Positions 1 to 12,019 of a DNA stretch of 64,000 nucleotides are shown here, one piece after another. Each line of letters starts with the position of its first letter. Positions within the stretch are counted from its first letter, which is position 1. The stretch lies in the NCBI GenBank assembly GCA_003971905.1, contig RSEE01000073.1:124001-188000 (forward strand), written 5' to 3'. Origin of the DNA: Moniliella sp. 'wahieum' (Eukaryota > Basidiomycota > Moniliellomycetes > Moniliellales > Moniliellaceae). The position numbers and the translations under genes are program-made. Below the pieces are notes generated by a model. That model saw only the letters and a program-made list of their open reading frames with translations. It had not been told where the DNA came from and did not search any database.

Positions 1-599
1 AGGAACCCATAAAGGCCCAGGCGGTACTGCAATGAGACAAACACAAAGTCACCGGGAGCTTCGGGGAGAGCGGGACCGGGTCGTACTGGCCATTGCCAAA
101 GCCGTAACCTATAGAGACGCGTTGAAGGGTCAGAGCGGGACCAAGGCCCAACATAGAGACAGGCGGAAGGGGACTGACCTCCTCCATGAATATAAACGTA
201 GACGGGCAAGTTTGAGGCGTTGGCAGGGGCCCACACGTTGAGGAAGAGGCAGTCTTCGTCGGTAGGCACATAGTATGGCGAGGGCAAGTCCTGTGCGGCA
301 GGCGACTGAGGGCACTGGGGGGCGTACTGGGAGGCGTCAATGATATGCGATCGGTTTGGCTGAGGCGGGAGGGGTGCCTGGAAGCGGTTCTTGCCAGTGA
401 CGGGCTGGGTAAAGCGGATGCCAAGCCAGCGGTTGTAGCCTGAGGCTGGGTCGGCTACGCCGCGGTAGATGCCAGAACCAGCATCGACGACAAGAGAGGC
501 AGGGGAGGAGCTGGGAGGGGTGAGGGGGCGAGCCGACACGGCGGTGGCGGCGAGGGCGATGGCCACCAAGCGACCCAGGAGCGATGGGGAGCACACCAT
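1..599 (-). CDS. Type-B carboxylesterase/lipase, N-terminal part (runs off left edge)
   Basis: Secreted alpha/beta-hydrolase of the carboxylesterase type-B family. The ATG at 599 opens a signal peptide (MVCSPSLLGRLVAIALAATA) followed by the family landmarks EDCLFLNVWAP and PVYVYIHGGG, and after an intron GYGFGNGQYD and FVFVSLQYRLG. The intron at 109-178 (70 nt, GTCAGT..CTATAG) splits the oxyanion-hole HGGG motif exactly. Between GQYD and FVFVSLQYRLG, near position 75, the frame changes by one base inside a C/G-rich stretch; this is probably a sequencing error because both sides match the family. The nucleophile-elbow Ser and the other catalytic residues lie beyond the window. Substrate cannot be inferred. 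Confidence 0.88.
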   Translation of the reverse strand, partial: MVCSPSLLGRLVAIALAATAVSARPLTPPSSSPASLVVDAGSGIYRGVADPASGYNRWLGIRFTQPVTGKNRFQAPLPPQPNRSHIIDASQYAPQCPQSPAAQDLPSPYYVPTDEDCLFLNVWAPANASNLPVYVYIHGGGQSPSACLYVGPWSRSDPSTRLYRLRLWQWPVRPGPALPEAPGDFVFVSLQYRLGLYGF

Positions 600-696
600 G
601 AGGAGAGAATAAAGGACGGAACCGAAGGCGCACACAAGGAAATGTTGATGCTCCCCTAGGTGGGCGTGGGGCGTGGGGAGCTTGAGGCTTGGGGGG

Positions 697-703
697 TATT
701 TAT
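697..703 (-). promoter_or_regulatory. TATA-like element of the carboxylesterase gene
   Basis: ATAAATA on the minus strand about 100 nt upstream of the ATG at 599, next to a C run. Position and sequence fit a TATA box; there is no other support. Confidence 0.35.
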
Positions 704-1240
704 GTTGTTCTTAAGAGCCTACGTAGTACAGACGAAAGAAGATTCCAGAAGTATTGACGCGCCAGGCCAGGCCACGCCAAGGGTGGAGGCCGGGTTCGGT
801 TGGGATCAGGCCGATGAAGCCGGAAGGGACTGGGGGATGGATGCCCACAATGGGCGGCAGCGTGCTGTGAGCACGGCGTAGACCAGGTACCGCCTAACGC
901 AGTTCACGCGTTCACGGCGCTACGCATCCGAATCCGAGTCGCACAGATCGGCACGCCTCGTCTCCCCATAACAGCGGCAGTGGCTGTAACAGTCGGGGCT
1001 AAACGAGGGAGACCAAGGTCCTGTCAGAGGCGGGGGGAAAGGCAAGATCGTTCGTGGGAGGAAACAGAAGGCATCAGGCAGAGAACAGAAGCAAAAGGGA
1101 AGGGAAGAGCGAGAGACACAGGATGCGGAATTGGAAATTGGAGCGAGCTTAGTCATTCGGTGACAGTGGCCCAGATGGACGATCGGTCGTGGATCGGTGG
1201 CAGCACAGGAGAGCAACCCGGCTGTGGCTGAGTGGGGACA

Positions 1241-1264
1241 TCATGCATCATGCATCACCGGTCA
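1241..1264. repeat. TCA heptad run (cores TGCA, TGCA, CCGG)
   Basis: Four TCA triplets at exact 7-base spacing enclose the self-complementary tetramers TGCA, TGCA and CCGG. This is the leftmost example of the window-wide heptad grammar and already shows a switch of core without loss of phase. Confidence 0.85.
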
Positions 1265-4215
1265 CCAACAGCGGTCGCCTGCCTCGACACGGCCAAGGCT
1301 CGGCCCGAGGATGCTCGATCGATAACCCCACAGGATACCCCACAGAGTGGGGTCGGGAGTGTGCGTGCCTGCGCGAGCTGAGTCCTGAGGCTGAGTTCTG
1401 CAAGCGTCGGGTCTCAGGGCAAACGCACTTGCCGGTATATGTCTTGCGTTTGGTGGCTAATACGCGCTACGCACAGTGATGCGCACGTTTTTTCCTGCTG
1501 GGCCGAGCCGAACACAGCCGGTCAAAAAAGCTACACGAGACGGACGAATCAAAGGCCGACAAAACTCAAAAAGGCCGCCTGGGCCACGACCGCCACCGCG
1601 CCAGTGTGGGTGCGCTTTGACAGTGTTCCATATCTGTCGCCGACCTGAGGGGGAGAGGCTGGAAGAGGCAAGGAGGAAGTGGCGCTGGCGGTCAGGCGGG
1701 GGGGGGGGGCGCACAGAACACAACTGAGTGTTCTGTGCTGAGTGGCTGAGTACTATCACAGTTTTGGGGGGCTTTCCCCTCGAAGCCTCACCATTGGGGT
1801 TGTTGGGGGTCGGTTCGCATAGCAAGGTTGTGCGTATGCCCGCAACAAGTAGGACTAGTGTGGCTGTAGATGAGGCTCGGTGCCTGAAACGTTGGCCAGA
1901 AGGTTGACGCAGGTAAAGACCTGAGGGTATGACAGGTCCTGTGATGTCACAGCACTACAACTCCCAACTTTTGTAGTATCGCCGCTGGATCCGTACAGCT
2001 GAAAAGGAGACCGAAAGGAGAACGGCGCAATGAATACCGGGTCGAAATGAAAGGACACGGAAATACCTAGTAGTCGCTGATGGAAGCAGGTCGGTAGGAT
2101 GCTGGTGAACTATATACAGGAGTAACGTAGGAGTTGCTTGGTGGGTTAAGGATGGGTTTGCAAAGGATGTTGTTACAAAATGACCCGTTGGGGGGAAGAA
2201 CACCGTAGATGTCACGGGCGGGCGCCGCCAGGGGGCCCGCCCTGGGGTTTTTGGGGTACAATCCCTTAGGCGACGGTAGGTCGACTCGCGGTAGTTTCGG
2301 GCTTAGGCTGGTTGGTGCGTCCGAGCGGAGCTAGGGACGAGGAGAGGCCTTTGGTGGGGCGGCTGCACGTGTGGCAAGGCTGCGTCTGCACCGGCTTGGG
2401 CCGTAGTAACGTGTCTGAAGCCTCCGGGACTTAGGGACGGGAGGAGGCAGAGGGGGACAAACACTGCCTCAACAGAGACTGGGAATCGCCGCGACCAGAG
2501 GAGGGCTCGCGCGATTGGACTGACGAAGGGCTGGAGGACGAGGTCGGAGGAGAAGTCGGACGCTAACAAGAGAAGCTGTCTGTACTGGATAAATTGGCTG
2601 GAAACGGGCAGGAGTCGGACAGGATAGACGGGAAGGCGAGAGGATGACGAGAAAGGACGAGAATGGAAGGTGGGGGAAAAGATCCCCATCAACCAGGGGT
2701 ACAGGCAGGATCAAAAGGGAAACGGATACAAGAGGGGGTGTAGAAAGGAAGACATGTCAAAAGCGGGGTTGGTCGCCGCAGGCGCGACCGAGAAAGGAAA
2801 AGGAAACGGGAACGAGGCGGCAGACGCCGCCACGGCATTGGAAGCTCGGTGGCCTTATTTAGGCCGGCCGACTTGGACTTGGGCGGGGGGCGACTATTGT
2901 CGCGCGGAGCATGGTCCTTGTGCCACCGCACAGGGTACAACCAACCATCATCATACTTGGTTGGCCTGCGGAGCACGCTCTACTGGGCATGTGCGGAGCC
3001 GGCGGGCCTTAGCTTCGGTCGGACCATCTCGTGTCCGCCGCAGCCCGTGACAGTAGAACAACGGCTATACTACTCAAACAGGCGCTTTAAGGAATTGGCA
3101 TATACAGCGAAGAAAGGACGGAATAAAGGCGATGAATGTATGGCTCTCAAAAGGAGTACAGATCAAATACGGAAATGTTCTCCGCCAAACTCAGTTGGGA
3201 ACAGGACCAATCAAGCCCCAAAAGGACCCAAAGTAAAGTGGAGAGGTTCCCCGCCCTCAGCTAGAAACGTAAAAGGCATGTGGGGAGGATCTCACAAGCA
3301 GAACGAGACGATCATATGAGGAAGCTAACGTCCATCACATCTGGATGCTCAACTTGGAGCATATTTGCGTCCAAGACCAAAAAGATGATGTAAATCAGAT
3401 ACTCCAAAGCTCACGCACGGAGGGCCATGTCGGCTATGCAAAAGGAACTTACTCTTAACATTCAAGCCGGCCGGCGCACTCAGTCTTGCCATGCCCAATG
3501 TATAGTAGACCTAACCGAGGCAAGAGAGACAAGGGGAGAGGATGGGCTCGGCGGAGCTACTACTAGTAGGAAGACGGGGAACAGAGAGGCGACGATGGGA
3601 TGTGTGTTATTTTGTGAGAGGCTGCGGCTATATACCAAAAGACGAGAGGTGAACTATATTATGTAGATTCGCGGCCGTAGCAAAGGAAATGCAGCAATCG
3701 CGCATGGAGAAGAAGCAAGGGCAATACAGGCCAGGCCTGATGAAGGAAAAGCAAAAGGGTAGTGGGAGAATCGTCAATGCCATTTTCATGTTGTATCGAC
3801 GAGACCAAAGAGAGAGAGAGTTATGGGAGCACACCACTGCATAGATATGGAGACAAAAGAAGAACAAGAAGCTTCTTTTGGCTGTACCTAGTATGCCTAT
3901 GCCTTCCCATCCACAGGGGCAACGCGAGGCCATCTGTATTCGTGGCTGGGGATAGGAACACTTTTGGACACAGGGGAGCAGCTAGATTAGGCGGTGCTGC
4001 TAGGGTTGTGCGGCTGCGCGCGGTCAATCTGCCAGGGGGATTCCCATTTCACTAGTCACGGGACCCACGACTGGTCTGATTAAGCACCCCGCCCGGGGGA
4101 GCAGTCGTCGATCATCGATCATTGATGGATCCCCTGAGTACGATGCATGATCGATGATCCGCCTTGCTCCGCATCCCAGCCCGTCTCTCCGCCACCACCA
4201 CCAGCTCAGCTCCAG

Positions 4216-4275
4216 CTCCTCTTCCACCTCCTCTTCCACCTCCTCTTCCACCTCCTCTTCCACCTCCTCTTCCAT
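4216..4275 (+). repeat. 12-bp pyrimidine tandem repeat (5 units)
   Basis: Five tandem copies of CTCCTCTTCCAC, the last with one change, just upstream of the preferred striatin start. It would form a CT-rich leader or promoter tract, a common feature of fungal promoters. It could encode Ser/Thr or His/Leu runs if translation began further upstream. Confidence 0.8.
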
Positions 4276-4345
4276 CACCACCACCACCTCCTCCACCTCC
4301 TCGCCTCCCATCCCCCCCCCCCCAGCGCCCCGCGCGAGCATCCCC

Positions 4346-7046
4346 ATGAGCGCCACTCCCCCGTCGGCGCTGGTGCATCCACATGCACAGCCTCCGCCGC
4401 CTCCCCAGCCCTCCCCCCCCCCCCCGCCCCCGACTACACCTTGCCTGGCACCCTCCACTACCTCCAAATGCAATGGCGCCAGTTCGAGCGCGAGCGGAAC
4501 GACTGGGTGATTGAGCGAGCGGATCTGCGGCGCGGGTGGCGCTGCTGGAAGGTGAGCGCCGTGCGCAGGCTCACGTCAAGATGGACCTGCTGCGCCGCAT
4601 CAAGATGCTTGAATATGTCTTGCGCCACGAACGGTACATGTGCTCTTCTGCCCCGCATCTATCTGCCTTTGCGACGCTGACCCTCTTTCTCGCCTTAGCG
4701 CACTGCATCTCTCGGGCCCACCGCCACGCCTCCTCCCAACCACGTCCCAATCGTTACCTCCCACCAATCCCCAGCCCCAGCCCCAGCCCCAGCCGCTTCC
4801 CCCGTCCACCCTCCACCCAGTCCACCCAGCCAATCCAGAAGGCCTTCACTCGTCTCCCGCGCCCTCCCTATCGGCCGCTACTACCACCAACCATCTCCAT
4901 CTCGTCTCCTCGCTGCGGGACCTTCCACCGGCCCAGGTCTGGGCCCGCGAAATGCAACAGCGTGCCCGTACCCGCCAGTTCCTGGGGCAATGTTTGCAAG
5001 AAATTAACGACCTGACGTACGCCAAAGCGTTGTGCACTCAACCGCCCGTGCCTTTTTCCCCAAGGAACGACTTGGGATCCTCTGAAAGCGGCGAAGTGGC
5101 CGGATCCGCCACTGCCTTTTACCTCGCCAAAAGTTCCGACGCGTTTGATAGTGGTCTGGGGGCTGGCTCTGGTTCTGACGAACCTTCATCTTCCGCTCCC
5201 AGTGATGACCAGGAGCACCTTGGTCCCCCTCCCAATGCGAATTCCCTCTCCCCGCCGCTGGCTCGGGTTCAGTCAGCCGGCTCGGGTGATGATCCCCAGG
5301 CCGACCAGAATGCCTGCCTGGATTCGAATTCGCTTAGGAGAGGAGGGGAGGATACTGAAGTGGGAGTTGGAGAAGGCGATCAAGAACATGGTGCTAGGGA
5401 GGTCTCGGGCATTGTCTCGCCAACTGCCATGACCGAGCTACAACGTACCGGAAGCCTCTCCCAAGCACGACGGCATCGTGGCCGAGGCGTGAGGGAGGCA
5501 AGCGAGGAAGAGACTAACACTGCCGGGGACGTAGATCGGGTGACATCTTCTGATGTTTCGTCGTTGGAGGACGGAAGCCGGTCCACCATGGCCGTTGCCA
5601 GCGTCGCTCAACATTGGCGGCTGAGCGGGGAGTTACGTCACCACCTCGACGCGGTACGTTCAATCGCATTTGATGAGAAGCACGCTGTGCTGGTATCGGG
5701 TTCGGACGACGGGACGGTCAAGTACTGGAACTTGGATCCTGCGCACCCGCCTGTCCCTTCGGGTGTGCTCGATCGTCGAGCTGGAACGAGCAGTGCCGCC
5801 GTTTCGGCCTACCGTCCCGATGGTACACCTACGCCCGTTCAACCGGTCATGACGTACCGTGGCCACAGTGGCCGTGTGACTTCGGTGCTGGTTAGCTCGC
5901 TCTACAAGCGCGTGTACTCAGCTTCGGTCGATGCAACGGTCCGTGTCTGGCGAGCACCGAGGGACGAGACGATGCTCTATGCGCCGTACGACCCCTCGTC
6001 CGACGTGGCCGTCTTGGCCGCTCACACCGATGCGATTTGGCACCTGGCCTTTTTACCTGCGACGGCACGTGCCGTGGCGGCACAAAGTGCACCGCCCGTG
6101 TCGGGAGGCATGCAAATTACCGAACACGGCTACCTTGCTTCGGTTTCAGCCGATGGGACGACCAAAGTATGGGATTTGCTGGCTGGTAAAGTGCCCACAC
6201 TGAAAACCAGTTGGACCTACCATGATCCTTCCCGCCCATCCACGCCTGGGGGGGAAGGGGAAGAAACCCACCGGAACCGGGACCGGGACCGGGACCGGGA
6301 CCTTCCCATTCCTACGGCTGTTGCGGCCTACCAATCGGACTGGCGGATGTGTCTGGTCGGGTACACCAACGGCGCAGTGCAAGTTGTTGAGATTGAGACG
6401 GGCATGCTGGTGCGCAGCTTGGGTGCGACCGAGGCCGGGAGTACGAGTGCGTCGCAAGTGAATCAAATGGTGGTCCATCCTACCCTGCCATTGGTCGTGA
6501 CAGGCCATGAGGATGGCAGTCTGCGTCTCTTGCACCTCGATACGGGCACGGTACGGTCGTTGGTCACCCTCCCTCTGCCCGTGACCGCCCTGGACATGGA
6601 CCCGGCCGGCTTGGCCCTCGTATCGGGCGGTCCGGATGGGAGGATTCGGATGTGGGATTTGTCGTTGCAGGACAAAGAGGTGGTAGATGGGCAGTCGGAT
6701 TCGTCTGCTTCGTCTTACCTTTCGTCCCACTCGCCTTCTCCCTCTACCTCTCCCTCTTCGCTCTGTTCTTCTTCCTCGTCCGAACCCCACCCCAGCTCCG
6801 AGAGCAAGAGCAAAAGCAAGAGCAAGAGCAAGAGCAAGGACGAGGCGGCGAGTAGGCCCAACGGGTCGCTTCCGACCGAATGGATGGGCGAGCCGGTCGG
6901 ACAGGAGGGAACAGAGCTGCGATGTGTGCAGGAAGTGCAGGCGCACACGAGCAAAGCTGGCGAAGGCGTCCTTTGCGTTGCCTATCATCGTTCTGCCGCT
7001 CTTTGCTTCGGCGGGAGCAGACGGATTGATTCAGACGTACGACTGA
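4346..7046 (+). CDS. Striatin-family WD40 protein (STRIPAK scaffold)
   Basis: Scaffold of the STRIPAK phosphatase-kinase complex. The N-terminal striatin signature is clear: YTLPGTLHYLQMQWRQFERE (4432 on) followed by RIKMLEYVLRHER, the caveolin-binding and coiled-coil part. An intron at 4634-4698 (65 nt) joins RHER to ALHLSGPPP. After a low-complexity linker, WD40 repeats start near 5610 (RHHLDAVRSIAFD, YRGHSGRVTSVLVS, LAAHTDAIWHLAF, VSADGTTKVWDL, SGGPDGRIRMWDL) and the last blade ends ASAGADGLIQTYD with TGA at 7044. Three one-base frame changes are needed: in the 13-C run at 4418-4430, near 4530 (the region after ERADLR) and near 7000 before the last blade. I prefer the ATG at 4346 (MSATPPSALVHPH); an upstream ATG at 4147 is the alternative. 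Confidence 0.9.
4634..4698 (+). other. Intron of the striatin gene
   Basis: GTACAT..CTTAG, 65 nt. Removing it fuses the conserved RHER with the downstream linker in the frame that carries the WD40 repeats. Confidence 0.85.
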
Positions 7047-8325
7047 TCCGATCCAACCGGACCCGACCCGGTCCGATTTAGTTTTGGCACGCCCTCAGTC
7101 GGCCCCGGGACATGCTTCGCCCACCTCGCTTACCTCGCCCTTCCCTGTTTTGTAGAAACTGCGCGTGCTGTGTGTTGTATGCTATGTGCTGTGTGCTGTG
7201 TGCGGCATGCACCCCACACTCCCTCTCCGTGGCGATGCGCCACGTACTCCACCGCCTTTGCCCCCCGTATTGAATGGTCCTCTGACGTTGTACGATCCCA
7301 ACTCTCATTAGGCGAGCGGACTTGACTAGCTTGGATATGCTCGTTTATGGCGTGACTGGTGCCCAGACCTTTTCCCCAGCCTTTCTCCTTTCTCCCGTCG
7401 GGTGTGGGGAGGAGACAAGACAGATTTCAAGGCCCGTCCAAACGCCCCGCACCGTCGGCTCCCCTTTCCACCCTTCCACCCGCTCGAGCCTGCATGTGAA
7501 CGCGATGTCTTTCTTCGATCGATGGGACTAAGGGAGGGTTACACGTTGGACTCAACATTTCGGTTGAACGCGAAAGTTGATGCTGTTGATGGGACAAATG
7601 ATGTATACTCTACTAGAATATGCCCGAAAACGCTGTAGACCCTCCGCACCGCGCCGATCCCGTCTTTCTTTGCTTGTTACGAACGGTACCAATACTAACT
7701 TTTACTTTATTCGTCCCGGCTGCAATATACGGACACGGACTCTCCGTACCGTCGGGACAGAGGGTGAGTGGGTTCCTGCGAGAGGAAGAAGAGGGACAAG
7801 ATCAAAGAGGTATACGGAAGTGTGTACGTATGTACAGAAGGAGGGAAGTAAGACAAACAGAACGTGTGGGATCTTTGATCCATCGATCATCGCAGAGAAG
7901 GATAGTATATCAAAAAGGAAGAGCTACTAAGGCCAAAGCCCAGCGGGTCGAAACGACCGATCGGATCTGCGGTATAATCCCCTTGATCCGCTCGAGGCGT
8001 TTGTATTTGGCAGGTACTGAGAGCGTGGAGAACCACGGGGGCAAAACGGTGTTGGTTTGTACAGCGTATCGTAAAACGCGTGAGGCCTGAACTCAGGCGT
8101 CCCTGAGGCCCCTGAGGCCTGAGGGCCGGAAAAGCAAAAGAAAATGCCATGCCAACCAAAACCCAAAGAAAAACTCAACTCGGCTTCACGACAAAAACTA
8201 AGGACAAAAAACAAAAGGGATGAGAGTCTCTCATCTCTCATCTCTCATCCGTCGACCGAAAGAAACGAGTAGGTTAGGTGCTTGGCAACGCAGCAACCAG
8301 CGAGGGCGAGGTGTTGGGCAGCGCC
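7047..8325. other. Intergenic region between convergent striatin and Scd6 genes
   Basis: Both neighbours end here, so it holds two 3' regions. It contains TGA-GGCC-TGA heptads at 8081-8090 and 8113-8122 and a TCA-TCTC-TCA-TCTC-TCA run at 8231-8247 whose cores are not self-complementary. No gene recognised. Confidence 0.6.
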
Positions 8326-10520
8326 TCACCACCCCCCACCACCATTACTTTCACCGCCATTACCTTCACCGCCATTACCTTCACCGCCATTACCTTCACC
8401 GCCATTACCTTCACCGCCATCATTGTCTTCACCACCATTTGCATCTTCCTGCACGGTCCGAGCCCGGGCTTGGCCATCCGCTTGTCCAGGTGCAAGTCCA
8501 AATCCCCATTGCGACCCCCATGCCCGACCGCGACCTCGCCCCTGACCCCGACCGCGCCGTCGAGGGACCGTGCGACCCACCTCGCCAAACGTGGCGAGGT
8601 TGCGTTGCGCCTCGTACTGGCGCAGGTGGCGTCGGTCTTGCTGGGAGGGGGGCAAGCCGGTGGGAAAGCCAACAAACTGGGGACCGACGGGGTCAGAGAG
8701 AGACGGTCAAAGAACCCCGCTTTCTTGTCGTAGAACTTCTTGTTGGTCGGAGTTGGATTGGTAGTGGTAGTGGTATTGGTATCGGGTTTGGTATTGGTAT
8801 TGGGGTTGGTATTCGGGTTCAGGTGCGGGTTGAGATTCTCGTCGTTCGCAGGGGCTTTTTTGGATGGGAGGGAAAGAGGAGAAAGAGAAGGAGAGGAAGA
8901 AGATACCAAGTTGACCACGTCCCCTGCCTCTTCCCCATCCCCATCGGCCTTAACCTCAACCTCAACTTCAACCTCAACCTTAGCCGCAGCCTCAGCCGCA
9001 GCCACAGCCTCGCCATCTGACGATGCCCGTGCACGAAGCGAGGGAGAAGAGACCAACATGTGGGTCGGTTTGCGAAACTGCGCATTGGCCTTTTCAAAAT
9101 CAAAGTCGATCGATAGGTCGGTTTCGGGTCGAATCAGTCCAGTGGGTCCAGTGGGTCCGTTGGGTGCTCGGTTGGCCCGCCCGCCCCGTCCGACAGGCGG
9201 ATGGGCACTGATCCCGGGCGGGGCACGCAGCGAGTGTGTGAGGGGGCGAGCGGAGGAGGCCGCTGCCAACACCGTGGTAGGTGCATACGCCGCGGGTGAC
9301 GGGGACGCATGAGGGAAGGAGGGCAGGGCGGGCGCGACGGACCAAGTTGGCACAGGAGGTAAGAAGTTGGATCCTGTCCCCTCAGGGGGGACATTCGTCT
9401 TCCTCCCGTCCCCGCCCCCACTGCCACTCATATTCTCACCCACGCGCGTACCCAGGAGGTCATGAACCAATTCGTCGGCGGCCACCGTGCTCGGGTGGCG
9501 CACCGTACCCGTACCCTTACCCGTACCCGTACCCTCGACGTCGCTCGATGCGGCCGTCGTACCCTCCGGTGCAGTGCGTGACGAGCTGCGGTGGGACGTA
9601 CGTTGGGTTGGTTGGGTTGGTTGGGCCGTCGGTTTGGGCGGAAGCGAGTCGGGCTTGGTGGGAGGGAGGGCGCGGTGGGTGGGGACGTGGCCCTGGGACG
9701 AGGGGGAGGGGGTAGGTGGGGCGATCCCTGCGAGAGATGGGGACGGAGAGGGCGACAGGGACGAGGTGGGAGCGTGGGTTGGGGCAGGAGCGGTGGTGGC
9801 GGGACGGGGTGGGCTGAGCGCCTGGGACGATGGGCTCGGGTAGGTCGGTGCGGGAGGTGGTAGGGCAAAGGGGCTAGCGGGCGGAGGCCAGGGTACGTAC
9901 GAAGGTGCGATGCTCGACGGCGCAGGTGGCGCCAAGTACGGCGGTGGGAAAGGAGGGTAGATGTACGGTGGGTCGTAAGGCCGGAAAGGTTGGCTCGGTG
10001 CGCCCGTGGGCGACATCAGGGCCCAAGGTACAACGGCCGGCGGGGGCGCAGGACTGGTCTGCTGCTAACAAGGGAGGTATTGTGGTCAAAAGCAGGATCC
10101 CCCCATACAAGGAGCACAGTGGGCCAAGCAGCGTTCTTACCCTGACCACGGCGGGGTCCGAGAGGGGTGTTGGGTACGGCGAGGTGGGAGCTGGTGCGGG
10201 TTCAACCGACAGGGTCTTGATGTCGGAAGCGCGAAAGACGACCAGATGAAAGACGGTTTGGGTGGGCCCGAGCTCGTCCGATGCACGGCCCACGGCGGCC
10301 AGCGGCCTTCGGTGCCAAAGCTGCGCACTGTTTCAAGCGTAATCGTCGTATCGGCAGGATTGATGGCCGCGAGCAGACCCTGGTAGCGGTGCTCGGACTT
10401 GGCGACGAGCGAAATCCACTGGCCAATATACTGGCTGGGCCCGGCGTCAGGGGCTGGTGCTGGCCCAGACGCGGTGCCAGACGCGGACGAGGACGTGGAT
10501 TTGGTGCCACGAGCGGACAT
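8326..10520 (-). CDS. Scd6/Lsm14 (RAP55) family mRNA decay and translation repressor
   Basis: P-body RNA-binding protein. It starts MSARGTKST at 10520; the Lsm14 domain follows: YIGQWISLVAKSEHRYQG, TLETVRSFGTEGR, then VFHLVVFRASDIKTLSVE. An intron at 10062-10140 (79 nt, GTAAGA..GCAG) follows SDPAVVR. The second exon is Pro-rich, then has the FDF box (DFDFEKANAQF near 9100), the FFD box (FYDKKAGFFDRLS near 8720) and the TFG box (ATFGEVGRTVPRRRGRGQ near 8590) with an RG-rich tail. A 15-bp tandem repeat encodes a GGEGN run just before the stop. Frame changes of one base occur near 10300 (after FGTEGR) and near 8675, the latter inside a run of four C that should be five to keep the TFG box in frame. 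Confidence 0.9.
8352..8425 (-). repeat. 15-bp coding tandem repeat in Scd6 tail
   Basis: About five copies of a 15-bp unit (plus strand CACCGCCATTACCTT), read on the minus strand as a Gly-Gly-Glu-Gly-Asn type repeat at the C-terminus of the Scd6 protein. Confidence 0.8.
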
Positions 10521-11243
10521 GGCGCAGACAACACTGGCGGGAACAGCGGTTATACGCTGCCGGGGAGAGAGCGGAAAGGGAAGCAGAGGAGAGGGAATGG
10601 GAACGAGAGGGGGGGGAGGGTGATGGACAGAGGGGGGATGGGGTCGAAAGGGTGTTTTTGTCGGGGGGGCGATCAAGGGGTGGAAGCAAGCCAGCATGTC
10701 ACCCGCACCTCGACAGTGGCGAGAGAAAAGCGCCTGTCTATAACTAGCGAAGCGCCCACACGCGAGAAGCACATACAGAAGCACCCCAGCCAGGCGCCCA
10801 CGCCTGCGCCACAGGGGGCGTGCGCTGCGTTCAATTGTTCATTTCCCGCCCCTCTGCTACGTCCAACGCCTTCTAACAACACATCCCACTCGGTCATCTC
10901 GGGTGTCAACGCAAGCATCGCTCCAAGCATGGCCGCAATCCAGTCTGGCGCCCATGCAGCTAGTTGCGCCTCCAAGCTCCCCGGGCCATCATCTCTCAGG
11001 CGCAGGGCAGGACACGCCCCCTGGATGGCATGGCCAGCGCCAAGATGATCCCGGTCGCATCCATACCAAAAAGTGGAGCCGAACCGCTGTAACATCGTCT
11101 ACCCTCAACTTCCCCCTCACTCATACCGAGGGTCTTCTATCGCATACATCATGTGGCCCCCAGAGGGCAGCTAGTGCATTGAATCTCGTAATGATGAATT
11201 ACAGCAGAGGGGCACACTGCATATGCGTGGCAGATGAGCACAC
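10521..11243. other. Intergenic region: Scd6 promoter and PGM 3' flank
   Basis: About 720 bp. Contains G-rich and GA-rich DNA directly upstream of Scd6 and nothing recognisable as a gene. Confidence 0.6.
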
Positions 11244-11931
11244 TTAGGGCTTCAGCACCTCGGACGAGATGACCTTGCCGTCCTCGAGCTTGTAGATGTA
11301 AGGCACACCAGTGGCAAGCTCACGCTTGACAATCTGCTCGCCAGACAGGTGCTCGAGCTCCTTGATCATGGAGCGGAGCGAGTTGCCGTGGGCAGTGACA
11401 ATGACCGTCTTGCCGGCCTCGACAAGGGGGAGAATGTGCTCCTTGTAGTAAGGGTAGACACGCTTGCCGGTCAACTCGAGCGACTCGCCCTCGGGAGGGG
11501 GCACGTCGTAGGAGCGGCGCCAGATGAGCACCTGCTCGTCGCCCCACTTTTTGCGGGCGTCGTCCTTGTTGAGGCCGGTGAGAGCACCGTAGTCACGCTC
11601 GTTGAGCGCCTGGTTGCGCGTAATGGGCACCTTGCCCGTCAGGCCGAGCTGCGAGCTGGATGTCGAGCGTGTGCTGGGCACGCTGCAGGTCCGAGGTGAA
11701 GGCCTGGTCAATGTGGGTGAAGCCAGCCTGCTTGAGGAGCTTGCCACCGAGAGCAGCCTCCTCGCGGCCCTTTTCGGTCAGGTCGGGGTTCTTCCAGCCA
11801 GTGAAGAGGTTGAGCTTGTTCCACTCGGACTCGCCGTGGCGGGAAAGGATGAGGGTGCTGCGGGGGGGGGGGGGGAGGGTCAGTGGGGGAGCAGGGCAGG
11901 GCAGGCAGTCGAGAACGTACCCAACAACCAT
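11244..11931 (-). CDS. 2,3-bisphosphoglycerate-dependent phosphoglycerate mutase
   Basis: Glycolytic interconversion of 3- and 2-phosphoglycerate in the cytosol. A tiny first exon (11921-11931, 11 nt) is joined across an intron at 11858-11920 to give [20 protein letters not shown], which carries the catalytic His of the RHGE motif. Further family blocks are [67 protein letters not shown] and [18 protein letters not shown] with the second catalytic His. Length (about 230 residues once spliced) is normal. Near 11655 the frame changes (two bases missing or one extra) between QHTLDI and [12 protein letters not shown], in a CGCAGC-type repeat, probably an assembly error. The intron contains a 13-base C run on the coding strand. 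Confidence 0.97.
11858..11920 (-). other. Intron 1 of phosphoglycerate mutase
   Basis: GTACGT..CCGCAG, 63 nt, after only 11 coding bases. Its polypyrimidine tract includes 13 consecutive C. Confidence 0.9.
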
Positions 11932-12012
11932 TTTGCGTGAGGTGAAGTGAGCGGTGGTGGGGAGGAGGGAGGAGATGGTGGTGGGAGCGTGGGGGCGTGG
12001 GCGCGGAGGGGG

Positions 12013-12019
12013 CTATATA
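12013..12019 (-). promoter_or_regulatory. TATA box of phosphoglycerate mutase
   Basis: CTATATAGCC lies about 85 nt upstream of the start codon at 11931, a good position for a strong fungal promoter. Confidence 0.55.

Larger units (their letters stand above)
600..4345. other. Long stretch with no recognisable gene
   Basis: About 3.7 kb between the esterase start and striatin. Open frames of 80 to 156 codons exist on both strands (for example 2303-2692 on minus and 2849-3319 on plus) but none shows a recognisable domain or a convincing start and intron structure. It contains TCA/TGA heptad runs at 1241-1264, 4112-4121 and 4148-4157 and pyrimidine-rich striatin leader DNA near the right end. 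A poorly conserved or frame-broken gene cannot be excluded. Confidence 0.5.

Noticed and set aside
2849-3319. 156-codon plus-strand frame
   Set aside because: No family resemblance and no plausible promoter or splice structure.
4147-4345. Upstream start of striatin (MIDDPPCSASQ..) through the 12-bp repeat
   Set aside because: The ATG lies inside a TCA/TGA heptad and would translate a tandem CT repeat; the ATG at 4346 gives a more natural N-terminus. Not excluded.
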